A stretch of DNA of 64,000 bases from Swaminathania salitolerans. GTDB lineage: Bacteria; Pseudomonadota; Alphaproteobacteria; Acetobacterales; Acetobacteraceae. Position numbers and translations under genes: made by a program. Location: NCBI RefSeq assembly GCF_025994315.1, contig NZ_BAQE01000003.1; one strand, given 5' to 3'. Below the pieces are notes generated by a model. It was not told the DNA's origin. It did no database searches and was given only the letters and a program-made list of their open reading frames with translations. This document shows, piece after piece, positions 34,865-41,809 of the stretch. The number at the start of each line of letters is the position of its first letter. Position 1 is the stretch's first letter.

Positions 34865-34962
34865 TGGCCCGAGCTGGCCCGAGCTGGCCCGATCCGGCCC
34901 GATCCGGCTCATGCGCGCGCCCGGGTCGGGGCTCGGGCTGGGGTTCGGGCTGGGGTTCGGGC
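34865..34962 (+). repeat. Two tandem repeat arrays (10 bp x 5, 12 bp x 2.5) upstream of zwf
   Basis: A 10-bp unit (TGGCCCGAGC and variants) repeats five times at 34865-34914. A 12-bp unit (TCGGGCTGGGGT) repeats 2.5 times at 34933-34962. They sit in the 367-base gap between gapR and zwf, which holds no gene; the open frame continuing into zwf is non-coding. Confidence 0.85.
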
Positions 34963-35067
34963 ACAGAAGCCCAGGGGCCCGGTATGCCGGCACGATCTTT
35001 ACCGGGCCAAGGCCAGCGTGTCATAACGGCCGGACTGCACTTCATCGATAACCGGAGAGCCAGGCCG

Positions 35068-36537
35068 ATGTCCCAGTCCCACCAGGTCGCCCCTTTCGAC
35101 TACATCATATTCGGCGCAACCGGCGATTTGACCATGCGCAAATTGCTGCCCGCCCTCTATTATCGTCTTACCATGGGTCAGGTGCCCGATACGGCCCGCA
35201 TCATCGGAACGGCGCGCTCCCCGCTCTCCCGCGAGGAATATCAGGGCCGTGCGCGCGATGCGCTCAAGCGCTTCGTCAAGGCCGACGATTTCGATGAGGA
35301 CACGGTCGAGCGCTTTCTGGACATGGTCCATTATGTCAGCCTCGACGGCTCCAAGGCGGAGAGCAACTGGGATGGCCTGCGCGAGGTTCTCAGCCACAAG
35401 GCCGATGAACATGTGCGCGTCTTCTATTATGCGACCGCCCCCGATCTCTATGGCGCGATTTCCGCCAATCTCGCCAAGGAGGGCCTCGTCACCGACGATA
35501 GCCGCGTCGTTCTGGAAAAGCCGATCGGCATCGACCTGAAGACGGCGGACGAGATCAACGAAGGCGTCGGCAAATTCTTCAAGGAGAAGAACGTCTTCCG
35601 CATCGATCACTATCTGGGCAAGGAAACGGTCCAGAACGTGATTGCGCTGCGTTTCGCAAACCCGCTGCTCGAAGCCGTGTGGTCGGCCGAGCATATCGAA
35701 TCCGTCCAGATCACGGCCGGTGAGGTCGTTGGCGTCGAAGGGCGTGCCGCCTATTACGACAATTCGGGCGCTCTGCGCGATATGGTGCAGAACCATCTGC
35801 TCCAGGTCCTGTGCCTCGTCGCGATGGAGAAGCCTGCCTCCCTGGAAGCGGATGCCGTCCGCGACGCCAAGGTTTCGGTGCTGAAATCGCTCGTGCCGCT
35901 CGACAAGGACACCCTCAGGAACGCGAGTGTGCGCGCGCAGTACACGGCAGGCCATATCAAGGGCGCGACGGTCGAGGGCTATCTCGACGAGCTGGGCCAT
36001 GAAAGCAACACCGAGACCTATGTCGCCCTGCGTGCCGAGATCGACACGCCGCGCTGGAAGAACGTGCCGTTCTTCATCCGTACGGCGAAGCGCCTGAAGA
36101 AGAAGGTCAGCGAGATTGTCGTGACCTTCAGGTCGCCCGAGACGTCGCTCTTTCCCGCGCGTCCCGGCCGCAACGTGCTCGTCATCCGCATCCAGCCGGA
36201 TGAGGGCGTGTCATGGTCGTTCAACGTCAAGGATCCGACGAACGACGATTTCGCGCTGTGGCAGTCGACCATGGATGTCCATTTCGAAAAGAGCTTCAAT
36301 ACGCGTTATCCCGATGCCTATGAGCGTCTTCTCCTCGACGCCGTGCGCGGTTATCCCGTGCTCTTCATCCGCAGGGACGAGGTCGAGGCTGCATGGAAAT
36401 GGGTCGCCCCCGTCATGGAGGCATGGGCCCGCAACGACGTCCCGATGGCGCATTATCCCGCCGGAAGCTGGGGCCCCGAAGAGGCGCGCGCGATGCTCGC
36501 CCGCGACGGGCAGCTCTGGCACGAAGACATGGAATAA
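35068..36537 (+). CDS. zwf: Glucose-6-phosphate dehydrogenase
   Basis: Zwf oxidises glucose 6-phosphate to 6-phosphogluconolactone with NAD(P), feeding the pentose phosphate (and possibly Entner-Doudoroff) pathway. The 489-residue protein has the nucleotide-binding GATGDLTMRKLLPAL near residue 13 and the substrate/catalytic RIDHYLGKETVQN with its conserved His and Lys. The start at 35068 (MSQSHQV) has GGAGAG upstream; the frame is open further up but covers tandem repeats. No pgl or gnd gene follows; the next gene is an unknown membrane protein. Confidence 0.96.
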   Translation: MSQSHQVAPFDYIIFGATGDLTMRKLLPALYYRLTMGQVPDTARIIGTARSPLSREEYQGRARDALKRFVKADDFDEDTVERFLDMVHYVSLDGSKAESNWDGLREVLSHKADEHVRVFYYATAPDLYGAISANLAKEGLVTDDSRVVLEKPIGIDLKTADEINEGVGKFFKEKNVFRIDHYLGKETVQNVIALRFANPLLEAVWSAEHIESVQITAGEVVGVEGRAAYYDNSGALRDMVQNHLLQVLCLVAMEKPASLEADAVRDAKVSVLKSLVPLDKDTLRNASVRAQYTAGHIKGATVEGYLDELGHESNTETYVALRAEIDTPRWKNVPFFIRTAKRLKKKVSEIVVTFRSPETSLFPARPGRNVLVIRIQPDEGVSWSFNVKDPTNDDFALWQSTMDVHFEKSFNTRYPDAYERLLLDAVRGYPVLFIRRDEVEAAWKWVAPVMEAWARNDVPMAHYPAGSWGPEEARAMLARDGQLWHEDME

Positions 36538-36546
36538 GGCACGCCC

Positions 36547-37002
36547 GTGGCATCAGACCCGAAACCCGCACCCAAACTCGGTTCCGGCCGCAGGAAACCG
36601 CGGACACTCAAGCAGCATCTCCTGCGGCGTATGCTCGTCCTGATCCCTGCCTCTCTTCTGGCCATTCTGGTCATGAAGATGGGCTGGCTGGATCAGGCCG
36701 CCGACAAGATCCAGTTCGATCGTCTTGCCTGGTTCGACAACACCAAGCTCGTCGAGCATCTCCGTGTCATGGTCACCCATAACGGAATGACCGATGTCCC
36801 GGCGAAATGTCTCGTGCCGATTCTGAACGGCAACGACCCGCCGGAAGCGACACGGATCGACTTCATGGAGCGCAGCTCCAAGGGGTGCCCGGGCAAGCCG
36901 GGCACGTTCGACCGGCTCTTCACGATCAAGGTCAACCGGGCCGATCGGCTTCTGGCGACGGATCAGGGCACACCGGGGCGTTTTCACGCCATGCCGCAAT
37001 AA
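36547..37002 (+). CDS. Unknown single-pass membrane protein downstream of zwf
   Basis: Not recognised. From a GTG at 36547, nine bases after the zwf stop, the 151-residue protein has a basic N-terminus (KPAPKLGSGRRKPRTLKQHLLRR), one membrane segment (about 29-47) and a soluble domain with two Cys (AKCLVPILNG and SSKGCPGKPG) that could pair in the periplasm. The spacing suggests co-transcription with zwf. The last 71 bases overlap a convergent esterase gene. Coding character is supported by its fit between neighbours and by the well-formed membrane segment, not by homology. Confidence 0.65.
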   Translation: MASDPKPAPKLGSGRRKPRTLKQHLLRRMLVLIPASLLAILVMKMGWLDQAADKIQFDRLAWFDNTKLVEHLRVMVTHNGMTDVPAKCLVPILNGNDPPEATRIDFMERSSKGCPGKPGTFDRLFTIKVNRADRLLATDQGTPGRFHAMPQ

Positions 37003-38107
37003 AGGGCGATCCCGCCCCGATCCGGGTCTCTCCGTCAGGGACACCGGTCGGGGGGCAGTCGCCGGTCCGGCAGATCGCTGCCGGTTCCGCAACCGATCGC
37101 CAGAGCGATCCCGCTCTTGCAGCGGCAAAGCGCCGTCGCAGGAACGCCCCCCCCTCGCGCAGGGCGCGCCTCCCCTCCACCAGAACCGCATATCCATTCA
37201 GAAAACCGTGGATCGCCGACGGGAAACCCCGCAAGCTGACCTCGACACCGGCTTCCCGCAGGAGCGCCGTATAGATCTCCCCCTCCCCGCGGAGAGGATC
37301 GAACCCCGCCGTGACGATCATCGCGGGTGGCAGTCCTTCCAGGGAAGGCGCGAATGCGGGGGCGAAATCCGGGTCGATCACCTTGCGATCGTCCTGCACG
37401 TATTGTCTGCCGTACCAGTCCAGAAGCCGGGCCGTGAGCATGTAGCCTTCGGCGTGATCGATCCGGCTCCGGGGCGACCAGAGGCCGGTCAGGGCCGGGT
37501 AATAGAGAAGCTGGGCCGCGAGGGCCTCTCCCGCATTCTCCCGGGCATGCGCCCCTGCGCCATCGCGCGCGCGACGCGCCAGAACGGCAGCCAGATTGCC
37601 CCCCGCGCTGTCACCGCATACGGCAACCGGAAGGTTCAGCGCGCGCGCCTGTCCGAAGACCCAGCGCAAGGCCTCCCAGCCATCTTCCACCGCCGCTGGA
37701 AAGGGATGTTCCGGCGCGAGACGATAATCGAGGGAGAGGACCATCGCTCCGGAATGCCGGGCCAGACGACAGCAGATTCCGTGATGCGATACGAGATCGC
37801 AATGGACAAAGCCGCCTCCGTGCAGGAAGAGCACGATACCGCCGACCCTGCCCCGGGGACGATAGAGCCGCGCCTTGCGCGGTCCCGCGGCACCCGGAAC
37901 GGCAATGTCCGACCACCGCCTTATCTGGAATGAGGAGAGACGCTGCGGAAAACTCGGCAGCCCCGTCATGCGTCGCAATGAAGCCAGCGCCTCGGGCGTC
38001 ACCCGTTCGGGAAGCGGCAATCCGTCGCGCCCACCCGAGGCCGTTCTGAGTCGACGCAGGAAGAGCCGGTACAGCAGGCCCGGACGGTCTGGAATTCGAT
38101 CGGTCAT
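36932..38107 (-). CDS. Alpha/beta-hydrolase of the hormone-sensitive lipase family
   Basis: The 391-residue protein carries the HSL-family oxyanion motif HGGGF (96-100) and nucleophile Ser167 in GDSAGGN, with Asp270 in AGFDPLRGEGE and His300 in SAIHGFLNG completing the triad. YRLAPEHPFPAAVED is also typical. Such enzymes hydrolyse short-chain esters. The fold should end near residue 335; the remaining 56 residues (SLWRSVAEP onward) are unconserved and overlap the opposite gene, suggesting a stop-codon shift. Signal peptide not evident, so probably cytoplasmic. Confidence 0.88.
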   Translation of the reverse strand: MTDRIPDRPGLLYRLFLRRLRTASGGRDGLPLPERVTPEALASLRRMTGLPSFPQRLSSFQIRRWSDIAVPGAAGPRKARLYRPRGRVGGIVLFLHGGGFVHCDLVSHHGICCRLARHSGAMVLSLDYRLAPEHPFPAAVEDGWEALRWVFGQARALNLPVAVCGDSAGGNLAAVLARRARDGAGAHARENAGEALAAQLLYYPALTGLWSPRSRIDHAEGYMLTARLLDWYGRQYVQDDRKVIDPDFAPAFAPSLEGLPPAMIVTAGFDPLRGEGEIYTALLREAGVEVSLRGFPSAIHGFLNGYAVLVEGRRALREGGAFLRRRFAAARAGSLWRSVAEPAAICRTGDCPPTGVPDGETRIGAGSPFIAAWRENAPVCPDPSPEADRPG

Positions 38108-38178
38108 CGGGTGGATCTAGCATGACGGGAGCGGAAACTCTGTAGCCGCGACGACAGGAAGAAAACATTGCCCATGCC

Positions 38179-38207
38179 TTGACCCTTTATCGCGCATGGG
38201 TCAGTTT
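38179..38207 (+). promoter_or_regulatory. Probable rnpB promoter
   Basis: TTGACC (38179-38184), a 17-base spacer and CAGTTT (38202-38207) end 7 bases before the predicted RNA 5' end. The -35 is good, the -10 poor; spacing and position support it. Confidence 0.55.
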
Positions 38208-38213
38208 GCGCGC

Positions 38214-38608
38214 GTCAGACGGTCGGGCGATCGCTGTTGCCCCGGTGAGAACCGGTGCGATGGAGGAAAGTCCGGGCTCCACGGGAGAACGATGCCGGTT
38301 AACGGCCGGCGGGGGCGACCCCAGGGAAAGTGCCACAGAAAACAAACCGCCTGCCCGGCCCTCGGGCTGCAGGCAAGGGTGAAACGGTGCGGTAAGAGCG
38401 CACCGCTCCTTCGGTAACGCGGGAGGCAGGGCAAACCCCATCGGGAGCAAGACCGAATAGGAATGGCGGATCCGTCCTCCGGGATGGGATCAGAGGCTCT
38501 CCCGCCTTGTCGTTCGGGTTGGTTGCGTGAGGCCGGTCGCAAGTCCGGTCCCAGAGGAATGATCGCCCCGTCCCAGACGGACAGAACCCGGCTTACAGAC
38601 CGTCTGAC
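38214..38608 (+). ncRNA. rnpB: RNase P RNA (bacterial type A)
   Basis: RNase P RNA is the catalytic subunit that trims tRNA 5' leaders. The 5' GTCAGACGGTC pairs with the 3' GACCGTCTGAC (P1). Conserved blocks are GGAGGAAAGTCCGGGCTCC (CR-I) at 38268, AGGGTGAAACGGTG and GGTAAGAGCGCACC in the middle, GCAAACCCC near CR-IV, and ACAGAACCCGGCTTACAGA (CR-V) near the end. Length is about 395 nucleotides. The 3' GGTTGGTT-like segment that would pair with tRNA CCA is present in the L15 region. Boundaries are set by the P1 pairing. Confidence 0.95.
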
Positions 38609-39071
38609 GCTTACCTTTCTCCACCCATCTACCCCGATCCGTTTCGCTCCTGCACCGGAACCGTCAGCCTTGTGCGACCGGGCAACACAGCTCCCTGCCC
38701 ACCACCTGCGGCCGCCACCTGCGCCCGCCACCTGTGCCGGACGCCGCGCCAGATGCCGCACAGGCATGTCGCCATCTGCCAGACCGACATGCGGACCAGC
38801 TAACCGGATCGGGCGCACGGGCGGTACAGAAAACGCGCAGGAAAAACGCTCACAGAAAAAAGACACTATGCTGCATGTCCGCCGCGGCAGCGCCATAATG
38901 ATGACGCAGTCCTCATGCAGTGAAGGACAATAAGAACATAACAGAAACACATTAAAAAAGGCCGATCTGGCAACCCTTTCTCAATGATTGGAACATAACA
39001 AGAACTATCTTGATGCAGATCAGGCGAAAAATCCTAGAATTCTGCCGATTTCAGGCGCGATTTGTTTGACG
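38609..39071. other. Intergenic region between rnpB and mraZ
   Basis: No gene seen. The first half is GC-rich and carries a 13-bp tandem repeat at 38702-38740 (three units beginning CCACCTG). From about 38930 to 39060 the sequence turns AT-rich, with several AACATAACA-like stretches and a possible promoter TTGATG (39010-39015)-N19-TAGAAT (39035-39040) facing mraZ. The spacing is long for sigma-70, so confidence is low. Confidence 0.45.
38702..38740 (+). repeat. 13-bp tandem repeat, three units
   Basis: Units CCACCTGCGGCCG, CCACCTGCGCCCG and CCACCTGTGCCGG lie end to end at 38702-38740, about 95 bases after rnpB. Seen directly; role unknown. Confidence 0.85.
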
Positions 39072-39096
39072 TCCCATAAAATCCCATGATATCCCA
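39072..39096 (-). promoter_or_regulatory. MraZ operator (three TGGGA boxes)
   Basis: TCCCA occurs at 39072-39076, 39082-39086 and 39092-39096, that is TGGGA on the minus strand three times at exact 10-bp spacing. MraZ is known to bind TGGGN direct repeats separated by 5 bases upstream of mraZ and to repress the division/cell-wall operon. The match in unit, spacing and place is very good. Confidence 0.85.
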
Positions 39097-39206
39097 AACA
39101 AGACCGGGAGGCTCTGCCGGACATGCCGCATAAAGGCTGAATCCTGTCCCGGAGCCAGAAACGTCAGTGCAAATCGCTCCAGAAGAAAGAGGAGGCATCG
39201 AACGGC

Positions 39207-39668
39207 GTGAGTGTGTTCCTCGGCACGCATCAGAACCGTTTCGACGCCAAGGGACGCGTGTCCATTCCGGCTGCGTTTCGATCTGCCCTTCGTGCGCAGG
39301 CCAAACCCGATGAATCGCTCGTGATCCTGCGCCCCTCCCATCTGCATCCCTGCATCGAGGCCTGGCCCTGCGCCGCCTTCGCGACCCTCGCCGGCCCCGT
39401 GGAATCGCTCGATATCTTTTCCGACGATCACGACGATCTGGCGGCCAGCCTCTATGCGGACGCCTATCCCATCGATGCCGACAAGGAGGGGCGGATCATC
39501 CTGCCCGATGTGCTGCGCCGTCATGCGGGCCTCAACGACGACGTCTCCTTCATGGGGCTCGGCCGTGTTTTCCAGATCTGGGAGCCGGAAGCGGCCGCAA
39601 GGCGACGCGAAGAGGCGCGCGCCCGTGCGCGCCGCATGAACAGCCGTCAGCAGGAGGCCGCACCATGA
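39207..39668 (+). CDS. mraZ: Transcriptional regulator MraZ
   Basis: MraZ is an AbrB-fold DNA-binding regulator of the dcw cluster. The 153-residue protein begins at GTG 39207 (MSVFLGTHQNRFDAKGRVSIPAAFR, first repeat) and has the second repeat PIDADKEGRIILPDVLRRHAGL, the duplicated SpoVT/AbrB-like motif. AGGAGG lies 11 bases before the start. The C-terminus is Arg-rich. The stop overlaps the rsmH start. Predicted binding boxes lie about 110 bases upstream, fitting autorepression. Confidence 0.95.
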   Translation: MSVFLGTHQNRFDAKGRVSIPAAFRSALRAQAKPDESLVILRPSHLHPCIEAWPCAAFATLAGPVESLDIFSDDHDDLAASLYADAYPIDADKEGRIILPDVLRRHAGLNDDVSFMGLGRVFQIWEPEAAARRREEARARARRMNSRQQEAAP

Positions 39669-40765
39669 CGGTATCGACGATCGACGCCCTCACCGCGCAC
39701 GATCCGGGCCATGTCCCCGTCATGCTCGCCGAAGTGATCTCCGCGCTCGCTCCGAAAGCGGGTGGACGCTATGTGGACGGAACGTTCGGAGGCGGCGGTT
39801 ACAGCCGCGCCGTGCTTCGTGAAGCTGCCTGCACCGTCTGGGGAATCGATCGCGATCCGACCGCCATCCATCGTGCCGAGGCTCTTGCGGCCGCGCTGAG
39901 GGACGATGACGCCGGACGGACCGGCACGGCCGCGCGCCATCTGGTGCCCGTATCGGGCACTTTCGGGGCGATGTCCGATCTGCTCGCCTCCGAGGCACCG
40001 TTCGACGGGATCGTTCTCGATATCGGCGTCTCTTCCTATCAGCTCGACGAGGCCGAACGCGGCTTCTCCTTCCGTCAGGACGGCCCGCTGGACATGCGCA
40101 TGTCCAGCGCGGGGCGCTCGGCCGCCGATCTGGTGAATGAAAGCGACGAGAGCGCGCTTGCCGACATCATCTATCATTATGGCGAGGACCGGCTTTCCCG
40201 GCGCATCGCCGCTGCCATCGTCCGCGCCCGCGCAGAGGAGCCGATCCGCACGACAGCGCGCCTGGCCGATATCGTGCGCGGGGTCGTTCGCCCCGACAAA
40301 TCCGGCATTCATCCCGCGACCCGCACCTTCCAGGCGCTGCGCATCGCGGTCAATGACGAGCTGGGCGAATTGCAGGCCGCGCTCGATGACGCCCCCGCCC
40401 TTCTCGACCGGAATGGCGTGTTCGTCGTCGTGACGTTCCATTCGCTCGAGGATCGTCTGGTCAAGCGCGCCTTCGCGAAAGCCGCGGGCCGGGTCAGCCG
40501 TCCGTCCCGGCACGAGCCCATGGCGGAGCGGGATATCCGCCCGGATTATCATCTTCCTCACGCGCGCCCTGTCCTCGCCTCCGAAGACGAGATCGCCCGG
40601 AACCCGCGTGCGCGCAGTGCGAAGCTGCGCAGCCTCGTTCGCAGCACCGAGGTCGCGACGCATTCTGCTTCCCCGGGCTCCGACCCCGTCGCCCCTGCAT
40701 TCTCCGGCGCGGATCGCGCGCCGCATTTCCGCTCCCTCAACTCCGTTTCCGGACCCCGCTCATGA
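39665..40765 (+). CDS. rsmH: 16S rRNA (cytosine-1402-N4) methyltransferase
   Basis: RsmH (MraW) methylates C1402 of 16S rRNA in the ribosomal P site. The 366-residue protein shows the SAM site VDGTFGGGGYSRAVL, the catalytic-region LDIGVSSYQLDEAERGFSF, DGPLDMRM, and the C-terminal TFQALRIAVNDELGELQ and VTFHSLEDRLVKR. Length is slightly above average because of a Ser/Pro-rich tail of about 30 residues. It overlaps mraZ and ftsL by four bases each. Confidence 0.96.
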   Translation: MTVSTIDALTAHDPGHVPVMLAEVISALAPKAGGRYVDGTFGGGGYSRAVLREAACTVWGIDRDPTAIHRAEALAAALRDDDAGRTGTAARHLVPVSGTFGAMSDLLASEAPFDGIVLDIGVSSYQLDEAERGFSFRQDGPLDMRMSSAGRSAADLVNESDESALADIIYHYGEDRLSRRIAAAIVRARAEEPIRTTARLADIVRGVVRPDKSGIHPATRTFQALRIAVNDELGELQAALDDAPALLDRNGVFVVVTFHSLEDRLVKRAFAKAAGRVSRPSRHEPMAERDIRPDYHLPHARPVLASEDEIARNPRARSAKLRSLVRSTEVATHSASPGSDPVAPAFSGADRAPHFRSLNSVSGPRS

Positions 40766-41787
40766 TTCGGCCCTTCACAGTATTCTGCGCGCTTCTCGCT
40801 GGCGGTTCGGGACTCTTCCTCTATACGAAGAAGCACGAAACGACCGTTCTCGATCAGAACATCACGACGGTGGTCAGGAAGACCGAGCGGGTACGGCAGC
40901 AAACCGCCATGCTGCGCACGCAATGGGCGCTGCTGAACCAGCCCGACCGGCTGAGCACGCTCTCCACGCGGTTTCTGACCGAGTTGCGCCCGATGGCGCC
41001 CACCCAGTATGTCCGGCTTGCCTCCCTGACCGATGTCCTGCCGCCGCCCGGCTCCCGTCCGGCCCTGCGGGATCCGCGCGAGGGTCTGAGCATCGCTGTC
41101 GCGAAGGCGCCCCGCGATGCAGTGCCCACGCGCGAGGCGCCTGCTGTCGCCCCGTCTGCCATTGTTCCCTCTGCCGTTGTTCCGTCTGCCGGGGTCGTTC
41201 CTACCCAGCCGCCCGCTCTTGCAAAAAACGCTCCCGGGCGCGTGACATCCGGAAACACGCCCTCCGGAAACCAGCATCCGGGAGCTGCCTCTTCCCGGAC
41301 GCATGACGTCGCAGCCACGCTCGCGCGCAACGAGACCCCGGCGCCGGAAGTCGCGTTGCGGACCGCAAGCGCCGTTCGTCCGACGCGTTCCGTCCAGCGT
41401 CCGGTTCCGCGTCCGGGAGTCGAGCTTGCACGCGCGACACCGCACCAGCATGTCGTTTCGGACGAGCGGGGACAGAGCAGCCATCGCGCCCATCGCTACG
41501 ACGCGGTGGTCCATGCGACGACCCGCACGGCTTCCGCTTCGACAGGCGGCGCGACTGACGCGACAGCCGTGCGTCTGGCGACCTTCCACGGCCATCGTCC
41601 GCAAGCCATGCCCGCAACTGCCTGGCGTCCGGCGGAACATGCGGTCTCCTCGCACGTGACCCGCCCGGGAGCGGTGACGCCGCATGTCCCGGCGCGCCAG
41701 CCTGCAGCCTCCGGGTCTTCCGGATCGCATTCCGCGCTGGGCGGCTATGGCGATGCCCTGCCGCCGCCGACACCTCTCGCCAACTGA
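40762..41787 (+). CDS. ftsL: FtsL-like cell division protein with long disordered tail
   Basis: FtsL is a bitopic protein that joins FtsB/FtsQ in activating septal peptidoglycan synthesis. The N-terminal about 85 residues fit: a membrane helix (FTVFCALLAGGSGLFLYTKK), then a coiled coil (VVRKTERVRQQTAMLRTQWALLNQPDRLSTLS). The other about 250 residues are Pro/Ala/Thr/Arg/His-rich with a PSAxV repeat, unlike short enterobacterial FtsL (about 120). Alphaproteobacterial FtsL proteins are often extended. Position between rsmH and ftsI, with four-base overlap to rsmH, supports the call. Confidence 0.82.
   Translation: MIRPFTVFCALLAGGSGLFLYTKKHETTVLDQNITTVVRKTERVRQQTAMLRTQWALLNQPDRLSTLSTRFLTELRPMAPTQYVRLASLTDVLPPPGSRPALRDPREGLSIAVAKAPRDAVPTREAPAVAPSAIVPSAVVPSAGVVPTQPPALAKNAPGRVTSGNTPSGNQHPGAASSRTHDVAATLARNETPAPEVALRTASAVRPTRSVQRPVPRPGVELARATPHQHVVSDERGQSSHRAHRYDAVVHATTRTASASTGGATDATAVRLATFHGHRPQAMPATAWRPAEHAVSSHVTRPGAVTPHVPARQPAASGSSGSHSALGGYGDALPPPTPLAN
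41152..41196 (+). repeat. 15-bp in-frame tandem repeat in ftsL
   Basis: Three 15-bp units (starting CCGTCTGCC or CCCTCTGCC) encode three consecutive PSAxV-type pentapeptides in the FtsL tail. Confidence 0.8.
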
Positions 41788-41809
41788 GCGGCGTTGAAGA
41801 CGCCTGATC

